NCBI RefSeq assembly: GCF_034313845.1
Contig: NZ_JAVIWN010000004.1
Source of the DNA: Actimicrobium sp034313845
Lineage (GTDB): Bacteria > Pseudomonadota > Gammaproteobacteria > Burkholderiales > Burkholderiaceae_D
Reading direction: 5' to 3' (one strand)
DNA length: 64,000 nucleotides
Shown here: piece by piece, positions 15,089 to 22,907 of the stretch
How positions within the stretch are numbered: position 1 is the stretch's first letter
How the letters are laid out: each line of letters begins with the position of its first letter
Position numbers and translations under genes: made by a program
Notes under the pieces: model-generated
What the model was told of the DNA's origin: nothing
Database searches by the model: none
Seen by the model: the letters and a program-made list of their open reading frames with translations, nothing else

Positions 15089-17587
15089 TTACAGCCCATC
15101 GAGTACCGCATTGAGCTGCGTTTCGACCTTGGGACGCGACCAGCCACGGCGTCTGATCAGATCATCGATCGTCGTGGCGCGCAAAATATCCTTGCGCACC
15201 TCGCCTGACAGCGCATCGTAATTGCGCTGGTCTTCATCGGTCACGATGGCCTGCTCGCCTTCCTTGCAATGCACGTCGAAGGCCCGGTTGACCACACTGC
15301 CGATGTGCAGGATCTCGTCAAAAATAGCCCGATCATGCGGCTCGCGCGCCATCAGGTTTTCATCGACACCGGCAGCCGCATCGAGCAGTCGCTGCACGCA
15401 ACCCGTATTGCAGACCCGTGACTCGCTACCGATATCGACCAGACGCTCAAGCACGGCATCCTGCAGTTGCAGGGCAACGACCTGCCGATCCGGCAGTGCG
15501 GATTGCTGCAGGATGTAGGACTGCATCAGATGAAGTGTTCTGGGTGCGCTGGTGATCAGGCCACCTTCGTTGACCTCGCCATCCTGCGACAAAACCTGCT
15601 CCAAGCCAAGATGGATCATCGCGCCGCGCCAGGCCCCCTGCAGCCGTGCTCGCTGCGGCTCCGGCTGCGCGACTACCCAGTTTGCCACCTGTTGCTTGAG
15701 ATCCTGCGGCGTCAGATCCGGCTGGAGTGACGCGGCCTGGAACAGGAAAAGGCTTATCTGCGCTTGCGCGTCGCGATCCGATGCCAGCGCTCGGATATGG
15801 CGCTGCACAGGCGCGATCGCCTCGTCCATCGTCAATTCGGTCGCCCCGCTCGACTGCGCGAGACGCTCGAGAATATCGCGGCCACGAAGCAGGAATCCTT
15901 CTTGATGCACATTGGCAGCCCAATTTGCGTGCGCGATCTGATCTATCTCGGCATCCAGTGCATAGCGCCCGCGCCCAAATGCCATGTCTTCAATTTCATC
16001 ACGCGAATAGGCAATGCCGTCAAGAATGAACTGATTATGGTAATGATCATCAGGCAGTGGTTCGGCACCCGCAGTGGTTGGTTCTCGCGGCGCAACGGCC
16101 AGCAATCGTTGCGCGACGAGACGTGCACTCTTGCTGCACCGTCCATAAAACTGCAACAACTGCTCCAGTGCCAGCGTCAGCCGGAACGCCGCGTCCTTGA
16201 CGCAATGGTCGCGCCGCGCAACCAACGACAATGACTCACCGCTGCGCTGGTGATGTAGCTTGTCGCCAAGCAGGGAATTGGTTGCGCTGCTCAGGAACCG
16301 GTTTGACACGCCGTTCGATGGCTTGAAACAGGTCCAGCGCTCCAGTTCCTGCACCAGGAAATCTGCCTCCGACATGGTCGAGGGCGCTTGCGCCTTGCTG
16401 CGGAAATGGTCGATCACGCGCGTTGAATCCAGCAAAAAAATTGCTCCGTTCGGATCGATATCGGGATGCGCAAGTAGCCTGAGTGCCGCTTCCTCGCGCG
16501 GCAAATTTTCCATTAATCCGGTGCACATCGACAATGCGGTCATCCCTGACGGCGTCGCCAGGTTGACATCAAGGTGCGGGGACGCGAGCAGTTGGTCCAC
16601 TATCGTGAGGTGATCGGCATTAATCGCCAGATGCAGGGCGCTTTCACCCTCATTGGTTACCGCGTTGACGTCGACACCGCGCGCCCCAACGAGTGCCACG
16701 ACGACGTCTTCCGCACCAACACGAACGGCACAGTGGAGGGCGGATTCACCAAGCTCACTGCGTGCATCAGGCGCAATATCCGGCACATCAAGCAGTGCGC
16801 GGACAGCAAGGCCATGCCCTTCGATAGCTGCCATGCGCAGCGCCGTGTTACCGCTGGAGGTTGTCCGGTTGACGTCGACGCCGGCGTGAGCAACCAACGC
16901 TGCGACCACCTCATGATTGCCCTGGTGGGCCGCTATATGCAGCGCGTCCCAGCCGAGCATCGATGCTTGAATATTCAATTGACCGGCACTTCTCTCCATG
17001 AGCATCGAGACGGCACCGGCATGGCCGAACATGGTGGCGCAATGCAGCGCATTTAATCCTTCGGGCGTGACAGCCTCCATCGCACTTCCCGCTTTGAGCA
17101 ACAAATCGATGATTTCTGTATTGCCTATTTTTGCTGCGCTATGTAATGCCGTGCAACCATATGTATCGATCGCATTGCACTGCACTCTGCCGGTATCAAG
17201 CAGCATCTTGATGAGTTCGCAATGTCCGGCCTGAACGGCAAACATGAGCGGCGTCATGCCAACCGACGTTGCCAGATCGGGATTGGCACGCAAGCGCAAC
17301 AGGCGTCGGACTTCTTTCCTGTCTCTTCTGTAGATGGCATGGTGCAGCGGTGCCCAACCATTGTCATCAAGCTTGTCCAGATCGCCAGCGGCAACCAACA
17401 TGCCACGTTGCTCCGTCTGAAACACAGCAGCAGGTCGCTTGCGCGCACCTTGCGCCTGAGCTTCTTGCGGCACGGCGAGTGCCGGATTGTCAGCTGCTGC
17501 CGCAGCAGATGAAGCAGGTTGCTCAATCGGCGGGCGATCCGGTGAGCGATTCGGATGCAGATTGCCATCTGCTGGATTCAGATTCAT
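15089..17587 (-). CDS. Ankyrin-repeat protein with a large unrecognised C-terminal region (candidate effector)
   Basis: The product has 832 residues. The N-terminus (1-60) is rich in Pro, Ala, Gln and Asn and probably disordered. About eight to nine ankyrin repeats span roughly residues 75-390, with textbook segments such as GWAPLHHAI, GMTPLMFAVQ, GCTALHSAAK and GESALHLAI. The remaining roughly 440 residues are helical, and I recognise no domain there. There is no Sec signal or membrane helix. Ankyrin proteins with this layout are common among type III or IV secretion effectors and host-association proteins, but no secretion genes or hrp box lie nearby. Codon use is less biased than in adjacent genes, which fits accessory DNA. 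The function is unknown. Confidence 0.8.
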   Translation of the reverse strand: MNLNPADGNLHPNRSPDRPPIEQPASSAAAAADNPALAVPQEAQAQGARKRPAAVFQTEQRGMLVAAGDLDKLDDNGWAPLHHAIYRRDRKEVRRLLRLRANPDLATSVGMTPLMFAVQAGHCELIKMLLDTGRVQCNAIDTYGCTALHSAAKIGNTEIIDLLLKAGSAMEAVTPEGLNALHCATMFGHAGAVSMLMERSAGQLNIQASMLGWDALHIAAHQGNHEVVAALVAHAGVDVNRTTSSGNTALRMAAIEGHGLAVRALLDVPDIAPDARSELGESALHCAVRVGAEDVVVALVGARGVDVNAVTNEGESALHLAINADHLTIVDQLLASPHLDVNLATPSGMTALSMCTGLMENLPREEAALRLLAHPDIDPNGAIFLLDSTRVIDHFRSKAQAPSTMSEADFLVQELERWTCFKPSNGVSNRFLSSATNSLLGDKLHHQRSGESLSLVARRDHCVKDAAFRLTLALEQLLQFYGRCSKSARLVAQRLLAVAPREPTTAGAEPLPDDHYHNQFILDGIAYSRDEIEDMAFGRGRYALDAEIDQIAHANWAANVHQEGFLLRGRDILERLAQSSGATELTMDEAIAPVQRHIRALASDRDAQAQISLFLFQAASLQPDLTPQDLKQQVANWVVAQPEPQRARLQGAWRGAMIHLGLEQVLSQDGEVNEGGLITSAPRTLHLMQSYILQQSALPDRQVVALQLQDAVLERLVDIGSESRVCNTGCVQRLLDAAAGVDENLMAREPHDRAIFDEILHIGSVVNRAFDVHCKEGEQAIVTDEDQRNYDALSGEVRKDILRATTIDDLIRRRGWSRPKVETQLNAVLDGL

Positions 17588-17687
17588 GGTGTTCTGGACG
17601 GTTAGTAGTGAGAAGCGGCCTCATCCGACACCATTCCACTGCATGGCGCTGACAGATAAGTGCTCTACTCAGTGACTTCACCAAAAA

Positions 17688-17711
17688 AAAGGTTCCGTTT
17701 CAACGAACCGT
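17688..17711 (-). terminator. Probable intrinsic terminator after gspB
   Basis: On the minus strand GGTTC and GAACC (17709-17705 and 17695-17691) can pair and are followed directly by eight T residues (complement of A8 at 17683-17690). It lies about 90 bases after the GspB-like stop. The stem is short, so efficiency is uncertain. Confidence 0.45.
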
Positions 17712-17798
17712 TTCAACAAATCATTTAACCGCGACATCAGCCCGCCTCGCGTCGACGAAGGCCTCCGCTAAGCACGTTGTGTAGTTGTTTTCTGCAAA

Positions 17799-18425
17799 TT
17801 ACTGTGTCAGCTGAAACCTCAATCCCTTGTAACGCAGGATCGCTCCGTTGGGCAAAATGCTGTCGAGCACCAGCCCTGGCGAGATTTCTTCGCCTTCCTT
17901 CAACAGCCGTTTGTCGATCAGCAGCATGCGTTCGGCCGGATTATCGGAATACATCGAGCCACCGATACTCAGTGTCGGCAACTCGCTCTGCAGGTTGGCC
18001 GGCAACGTCGCCAGCGTCAGCAAGCGACCGGCGGGCTGACGCGGAAGTGCTGTTGCGTCCTTGCGTTCGGGCGAAACGGACGTCGCTGCGCGTCGGTCTT
18101 TGGTTATTCCCTTCGGCAGTGGCGGCGGCATGGCGACATCGTTGCTGGCCAGCGGCGGCGGCATGACCATTGCCGGGATCACGGCAGGTGCCGGCTGCGG
18201 CTGCTGCGCAATACGGGGCGGCGGCGCGTCGTACCCTCTCAGCCAGAACAATCCCGCCAGTACCAGGACCGGCACCGCCAGAACCAGCCAGGTCGAACGA
18301 CGCCGCCACAGGTCCGCTCGCCGTACCGGCACCGCGCCGGGCCAGCTGGAAGTATGCAGGCCGGGCAATTCGCCCAACTGACGTTCGGCATCGGCTTTCT
18401 TGAGCGCCTCGAGAATCATGGACAT
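17799..18425 (-). CDS. gspB: General secretion pathway protein B (GspB/ExeB-like)
   Basis: The 208-residue protein begins MSMILEALKKAD, the usual start of GspB/ExeB proteins. It has one membrane helix (about residues 44-62), a long Pro/Ala-rich periplasmic linker, and a C-terminal T2SSB domain (about 135-207). It is encoded just after the GspA-type ATPase with a four-base gap. In Aeromonas the ExeA-ExeB pair remodels peptidoglycan so that the type II secretin can assemble. None of the core type II genes are in this window, so they must lie elsewhere if the pair serves that system. Confidence 0.85.
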   Translation of the reverse strand: MSMILEALKKADAERQLGELPGLHTSSWPGAVPVRRADLWRRRSTWLVLAVPVLVLAGLFWLRGYDAPPPRIAQQPQPAPAVIPAMVMPPPLASNDVAMPPPLPKGITKDRRAATSVSPERKDATALPRQPAGRLLTLATLPANLQSELPTLSIGGSMYSDNPAERMLLIDKRLLKEGEEISPGLVLDSILPNGAILRYKGLRFQLTQ

Positions 18426-18429
18426 TGGC

Positions 18430-20061
18430 TTATTTCCTTGCTGCGACAGAAAGGGATTGCAAACGCGGCTCGACCAGTCCTGCCGCGCTGGCCAGCCGCA
18501 TCAGCGTTTGCGGGCCGGCGATGCCATCCGGTTTGAGTCCCTGCATCAGCTGGAAACGCCGCACCCGCCGCTCGTCGACCACCATGCCGTCCGGTGGTGT
18601 GGGCACGCCATCGACTGCGGCCAACTGCGCAGCGAGCCAGTCTGCCACCGGGCCGCGGGTTCCTGGAGAGACCGATGTGCGATAGCCGGCGGGACCGCGC
18701 CATAGCGTTCGGAAATCGCCATTCCAGCGCCGCGCCAGCACCGCGAGGCTCACCGTATCAGCGATGCCGTCAATCTGCAGGCTCGCATTCGTGGCGTTCA
18801 AGCCGGTCAGTACCGCGTAGTAGTCTTTGCCATCGTCATCATTCAAGGTCAGGATCGCGGGCCGGTCGAGCTGGCGCAGGTCGGTCAGGCCACGTCCGTC
18901 AAAACAGTAGACATTTTCTTTTTGTAGCGCGTTGCAGGCGTCGCCATCGGCAAGGGTTACCTGCCAGAGCCTGGCGAGCCGCTGGTAAGCCGCTGGCAAA
19001 TCGCGCGCCGCACTGCTGGCAACACGCGGCACACCGGCCGACTGGTTTGCCGGCACCGGCGGCACGGCGGCAGCAGAAACAGCAGTCGCAGCACGGACCG
19101 GACCTAGCGCCGCCGCCTTGACCGGCACGGCGGCAAACCGGTTGTAGCCCAGCAGCACCCCACCCAGCAACACGACGCCAGCCACACCACCGGCCAGCGC
19201 GGAACGCCAGCGCTGCGTACTGGCCGACGCACCGGCACCGTCAAGCCGGAATACTTCGCGCGCCGCCTCGTCGATGATGGCCACATCGACCCGACGCAGG
19301 CCGGTAGCATAGGCACCGAGCAGTGCACGGTCGCACAGCAGGTTGATCCGGCGCGGAATGCCGCGTGCGCACTGATGAATCCGGCGCATCGCCCGCTCGC
19401 TGAACAACGGTTCGTTGCGACCACCGGCAACCGCCAGCCGATGTGCAATGTATTGCGCGGTCTCCCTTTCGGACAACGCGGCCAGGTGAAAGCGCGCGAT
19501 GATCCGCTGCGCCAATTGTTCGAGCTCGGGACGATCGAGCATCGTGCGTAACTCAGGCTGGCCGATCAGGATAATTTGCAGCAGCTTGCGTTCGTTGGTT
19601 TCGAGGTTGGTCAGCAAGCGCAATTGTTCGAGGACATCGGCCGACAGGTTTTGCGCTTCGTCGATGATCAGGATGTTGTTCTGTTTGACCGCGTGGGTGC
19701 GCAGCAAAAAGGTATTGAGCGGATCAATGAAGTCCTTGACGGTGACGGCGGCCTGATTGCGCGGGCTGACCTTGATATTGAATTCGTCGCAGATCGACTG
19801 CAGCAATTCGGTCACCGATTGTTTCGGATTGAACAGATAAGCGACGTTGCAGCGGGCGGGAATCTGCTCGAGGAAGAGGCGGCACACCGTGGTTTTTCCG
19901 GCACCGATTTCGCCCGTCAGCAAGACAAAACCGCCACCCCCCTTGAGACCGAACACCAGGTGTGCCAGCGCTTCGCGATGACGCTCGCTCATGAACAGGT
20001 AGCGCGGATCAGGGGCGATCGAAAAGGGGGGCTGGCTGAGCTGAAAGAATGGCTGGTACAT
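18430..20061 (-). CDS. gspA: ExeA/GspA-type AAA ATPase with peptidoglycan-binding domain
   Basis: The 543-residue protein has an N-terminal AAA ATPase domain with Walker A GEIGAGKT at residues 50-57 and Walker B ILIIDEAQN near 130. A single membrane helix lies at about 289-306. The periplasmic region carries a cysteine-protease-like segment and a C-terminal peptidoglycan-binding domain (about 490-535, RRFQLMQGLKPDGIAGPQTL). This is the full ExeA architecture, expected to couple cytoplasmic ATP hydrolysis to cell-wall changes for secretin assembly together with GspB. The start MYQPFF is typical of the family. Its operon partner gspB follows immediately. Confidence 0.9.
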   Translation of the reverse strand: MYQPFFQLSQPPFSIAPDPRYLFMSERHREALAHLVFGLKGGGGFVLLTGEIGAGKTTVCRLFLEQIPARCNVAYLFNPKQSVTELLQSICDEFNIKVSPRNQAAVTVKDFIDPLNTFLLRTHAVKQNNILIIDEAQNLSADVLEQLRLLTNLETNERKLLQIILIGQPELRTMLDRPELEQLAQRIIARFHLAALSERETAQYIAHRLAVAGGRNEPLFSERAMRRIHQCARGIPRRINLLCDRALLGAYATGLRRVDVAIIDEAAREVFRLDGAGASASTQRWRSALAGGVAGVVLLGGVLLGYNRFAAVPVKAAALGPVRAATAVSAAAVPPVPANQSAGVPRVASSAARDLPAAYQRLARLWQVTLADGDACNALQKENVYCFDGRGLTDLRQLDRPAILTLNDDDGKDYYAVLTGLNATNASLQIDGIADTVSLAVLARRWNGDFRTLWRGPAGYRTSVSPGTRGPVADWLAAQLAAVDGVPTPPDGMVVDERRVRRFQLMQGLKPDGIAGPQTLMRLASAAGLVEPRLQSLSVAARK

Positions 20062-20167
20062 GTGCGAAGGCTAGCACAAAGCGGGACTGATCCTGCACGT
20101 TCGCGGCGTAACTGACGCTGCGACGCATCAACAGAATGCCTCCATTCCTGCCCACCCTCGCTGTCAG

Positions 20168-20203
20168 AAAAAGCGTTGCCTGCGTCGCGCTCTGGCGGCA
20201 GGC
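20168..20203 (-). terminator. Weak terminator-like hairpin after the Stealth gene
   Basis: On the minus strand GCCTGC and GCAGGC (20203-20198 and 20183-20178) pair across a loop of 14 bases. Five T residues (complement of A5 at 20168-20172) follow after a gap of five bases. It is 13 bases past the stop of the Stealth-type gene. The imperfect U-run spacing keeps confidence low. Confidence 0.35.
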
Positions 20204-20215
20204 GGAGTCAACTGC

Positions 20216-21313
20216 TTAAACGATTTCTGCCTCACCCGAGATCGTCAGCGATTGACGCGCACGCTGCTCACCCGGATTACTCTGCGCGGCAGCAGCATGG
20301 TCATCGACACGCGGATGCCAGCGCCGCAGGGCATCGACAACCGACACACGCTCAAACGGCGAAGCCTGCGGCAAGATTTGCTGCAAGGCGGCGCGCACCC
20401 GGACCAGACGCGGATCGTGCGGTTGCGCATCGTCGGTGGTGTCGTTGATACAGAAAAAGTCCACCGAACCGGCTTGGGCGACGAGCTGTTCAATTTGCTG
20501 CAACTGATCCGCTTCGCCGGTTGAAATATACAGGTGGCTGTAATCGCGCACGGTAGCCTGTCCGTGTGCCAGCGCCCAGCGCATCACGAAGTCCGACACG
20601 ATGGTCGGTTTGTCCCAGGTTCTGAACGTGGTCGAGCGCACCATCGCAAACAGGTCGGGTGCGGCCTCTTCGAGTGCAACCATCATCGAACGCAGCATCG
20701 GTCGTGGCGAATGGGCGAAGGTCCGGAACGTATGCTGGTACGCACCGATGTGCCGTGCCGCCAGCCACTGGTGCGACAACCGGCAGGCATTGTCGAGCGA
20801 CGTGGCATCCTGGCGCAATGGCTCGTTGGTCACGGCCGGCTCGTCGGACCAGGCGACGCAAATACCGTTGTCATCAAACCAGTCACTGACGTGGACCGGC
20901 GCACCAAAGAACACGTCGTCATTGAGATAAATGAAGCGTTCGGACAGGTTGGGAATGCGATGAATGTAGGACTCGATATTGCCGGAATCAAAGGTCGGCA
21001 GCGACGTCGCCGGAATCAGTGACGCGTGGTCGACGATGGTGACCCTGGCCGATGGCCGCAGCCAGGCCGGACTCTGCCCATCGGTAACGATATAGACATG
21101 ACCATGCTCCGGAAAGAAACGCTCCAGTGCACGCAGGCTATAACGCAACTCGTCATTGTCACGGAATCGTCCCTCGACATTGCCGTACACGGCGATTGCG
21201 TCACGATGGCGAGTACTGAGTTTTTCGGCAGCGCGATGACGCTTGCGCCGCCAGGCAGGATCATTGCCGTCTACCCACAGGTAGACGATATCGATTGGTT
21301 TTGCGTCTGTCAT
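20216..21313 (-). CDS. Stealth-family sugar-phosphate transferase (capsule or exopolysaccharide type)
   Basis: The 365-residue cytoplasmic protein carries the conserved regions of the Stealth family: IDIVYLWVDGNDP (residues 8-20), RFRDNDELRYSLRAL (49-63), IYLNDDVFFG (128-137), and later FRTWDKP and the C-terminal VDFFCINDTTDD. Known members are hexose-1-phosphoryl transferases that build phosphate-linked capsular or cell-surface polysaccharides, for example in Neisseria. Here it is alone, with no capsule export or other glycosyltransferase genes around it, so the polymer is unknown. Length is typical. It precedes gspAB on the same strand but is separated by 154 bases with a weak terminator. 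Confidence 0.85.
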   Translation of the reverse strand: MTDAKPIDIVYLWVDGNDPAWRRKRHRAAEKLSTRHRDAIAVYGNVEGRFRDNDELRYSLRALERFFPEHGHVYIVTDGQSPAWLRPSARVTIVDHASLIPATSLPTFDSGNIESYIHRIPNLSERFIYLNDDVFFGAPVHVSDWFDDNGICVAWSDEPAVTNEPLRQDATSLDNACRLSHQWLAARHIGAYQHTFRTFAHSPRPMLRSMMVALEEAAPDLFAMVRSTTFRTWDKPTIVSDFVMRWALAHGQATVRDYSHLYISTGEADQLQQIEQLVAQAGSVDFFCINDTTDDAQPHDPRLVRVRAALQQILPQASPFERVSVVDALRRWHPRVDDHAAAAQSNPGEQRARQSLTISGEAEIV

Positions 21314-21550
21314 GGACGAATGTTCACCCGGAAAATTAACCTGTCAAAGTCAGTGTGAATTGGCCCGGGAGGACAAAGGGATCGCCGCTGACGCCTGCTT
21401 TCCGCACAGGCCAATCTCTGCTGGCGCTGTATGCGGGGACGTATGGTACGACGATATGAAATATCGTGGGAGGAATGACTATATTTCAGTCAAACAGCGC
21501 TACTGACGCGTACAGGATTGGCTGTAGCGCCTGTTAATCAGACGACTCCG

Positions 21551-21904
21551 TCAGGTACAGCTGCCGTAGGCGTAATACCCGTTCGACGTGTTGCGCACGT
21601 CGGTGTACGCATAGATTGAGTAATAACCCAGGTACTGGTTCGAGTTGACCGCATAGGCATTGCCGCTGGTGATGCGATCGATCATGGTCTTGATCGCCAC
21701 CATCTGGCCACCACTCTTGGCAGGGAAATTCACGTCGTCGTAGCCATACCAGTCCCAGCAACCGTTCGGATTGGCCGACGTCGGACTGGCTTGCGGATAC
21801 AGCACGATCATGTTGTTGGTATCGGCCCAGCGGTTGTAGCCGGCGTTCTTGTAATACTGCGTCCCGACGGTGGCGACATTCTGCTTGCAGCCGTGCAGCG
21901 GCAA
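21551..21904 (-). pseudogene. Remnant of an extracellular poly(3-hydroxybutyrate) depolymerase (C-terminal fragment)
   Basis: The reading frame encodes about 118 residues. LHGCKQN, GYNRWADTNNMIVLYPQ, GCWDWYGYDD and the following KSGGQMVAIKTMIDR match the C-terminal third of type-1 extracellular PHB depolymerases. The first two-thirds, with the lipase-box serine, is missing. An in-frame TGA lies directly before the fragment (21905-21907), and the next in-frame start is a TTG. The remainder ends in a Tyr-rich tail that is not typical of the family. The fragment stops 115 bases from tRNA-Gly, so deletion or recombination next to the tRNA probably removed the 5' part. I consider it non-functional. 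Confidence 0.75.
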
Positions 21905-21960
21905 TCATCGAAGTCCTGTGAGATGTCGGGTCAATCAGAATCACGCCTGCATCCGGGCGC

Positions 21961-21984
21961 GAATCTGGACACGAATCTGGACAC
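21961..21984. repeat. Two perfect 12-bp direct repeats
   Basis: GAATCTGGACAC is repeated in tandem at 21961-21972 and 21973-21984, between the depolymerase remnant and tRNA-Gly. It may be a replication-slippage product or part of a recombination scar. Confidence 0.7.
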
Positions 21985-22019
21985 AAGTCCGACCCGAATC
22001 CAAGTACAATCGAGCCTTC

Positions 22020-22093
22020 GCGGGTGTAGCTCAATGGTAGAGCAGAAGCTTCCCAAGCTTACGACGAGGGTTCGATTCCCTTCACCCGCTCCA
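22020..22093 (+). tRNA. glyU: tRNA-Gly (anticodon CCC)
   Basis: A 74-base cloverleaf with encoded CCA is visible: acceptor GCGGGTG/CACCCGC, D-arm GCTC..GAGC, anticodon loop TTCCCAA with anticodon CCC, and T-loop GTTCGATTC. The sequence closely follows E. coli glyU. The first anticodon-stem pair (27-43) appears to be G-A, a small irregularity. A strong terminator follows at 22130. Confidence 0.95.
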
Positions 22094-22129
22094 GTACGGA
22101 CGCATCACGAACGCATCACGAATGAACCA

Positions 22130-22156
22130 GGCACCGCCCCACGGTGCCTTTTTTAT
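22130..22156 (+). terminator. Intrinsic terminator after tRNA-Gly
   Basis: GGCACCG (22130-22136) pairs with CGGTGCC (22142-22148) across a five-base loop and is followed by TTTTTTATTT. It ends the tRNA-Gly transcript 37 bases before the trmB start. Confidence 0.85.
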
Positions 22157-22192
22157 TTGCACCCATCCACATCGACCGACAGGCAGTCCCGC

Positions 22193-22894
22193 ATGACCGA
22201 TACTCGCAAACCCATGTTCTACGATCCCACCGAACACCGCATCCGCAGCTTCGTCACCCGAGCCGGCCGGTTATCGACCGCCCAGGCACGCGCCATCGAG
22301 ACACTCGGTCCGCAATTTTGCATCCCGTATGAAAAGGCCCCGCTAGATCTGGCACAGACTTTCGGGCGCGCTGCGCCGGTCATTTTTGAAATCGGTTTTG
22401 GAATGGGCGAAACCAGCGCGAAGATTGCGGCACTGATGCCCGAGAAAAATTTCGTTGGCGTTGAAGTCCACACGCCAGGCGTGGGCAGCTTGCTCAAGTT
22501 GATCGGCGAACAGGAACTGACCAATCTGCGTCTGATCCAGCATGACGCCGTCGAAGTGCTCACGCACATGATCGCGCCGCTGTCGCTGGCGGGTGCCCAC
22601 GTGTTTTTTCCGGACCCGTGGCACAAGGCCCGGCACAACAAGCGTCGCCTGCTGCAATCACCGCTGGTGGCTTTGCTGGCTTCCCGGATTGCACCGGGCG
22701 GTTATCTGCATTGCGCGACCGACTGGCAAGAGTATGCAGAGCAGATGCTCGAGGTGCTCGGTACGGAGCCGACGCTGGCCAATACGTCCGATGGCTATGC
22801 GTCGCGTCCGGATTACCGTCCGGTGACCAAGTTCGAGAACCGTGGCCTGAAACTCGGCCACGGCGTCTGGGACCTGGTATTTACCAAGCGCTGA
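22193..22894 (+). CDS. trmB: tRNA (guanosine(46)-N7)-methyltransferase TrmB
   Basis: The 233-residue protein has the TrmB signature: SAM-binding FEIGFGMGETS (about residues 65-75), VGVEVHTPG, and the catalytic-region FFPDPWHKARHNKRRL (about 137-152). It methylates N7 of G46 in the variable loop of many tRNAs. The PDPWHKxRHxKRR motif is unique to this family. The same frame stays open upstream through the tRNA-Gly, but the ATG at 22193 gives the normal length and N-terminus. The stop codon lies in a small palindrome shared with the convergent hydratase gene. Confidence 0.95.
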   Translation: MTDTRKPMFYDPTEHRIRSFVTRAGRLSTAQARAIETLGPQFCIPYEKAPLDLAQTFGRAAPVIFEIGFGMGETSAKIAALMPEKNFVGVEVHTPGVGSLLKLIGEQELTNLRLIQHDAVEVLTHMIAPLSLAGAHVFFPDPWHKARHNKRRLLQSPLVALLASRIAPGGYLHCATDWQEYAEQMLEVLGTEPTLANTSDGYASRPDYRPVTKFENRGLKLGHGVWDLVFTKR

Positions 22895-22907
22895 TCGCTT
22901 CGATCAG
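22891..22907. repeat. Palindrome holding the stop codons of two convergent genes
   Basis: CTGATCG and CGATCAG (22891-22897 and 22901-22907) form a perfect 7-bp stem with loop CTT. The TGA of trmB (22892-22894) and the TGA of the hydratase on the other strand (22906-22904) are the two mirror-image arms. There is no U-run. Confidence 0.7.

Noticed and set aside
15089..16400. A NEL-type or similar ubiquitin ligase domain in the ankyrin protein C-terminus
   Set aside because: No CxD catalytic motif in a matching context was found; the Cys residues present are in other surroundings.
17588..17798. A plant-inducible (hrpII) box TTCG-N16-TTCG upstream of the ankyrin gene
   Set aside because: I checked the CGAA words on the plus strand; none are 16 bases apart, so there is no support for HrpB-type control.
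22020..22093. tRNA-Gly as the edge of an integrated genomic island
   Set aside because: No integrase and no second copy of the tRNA 3' end are seen in the window; trmB, a core gene, follows directly.
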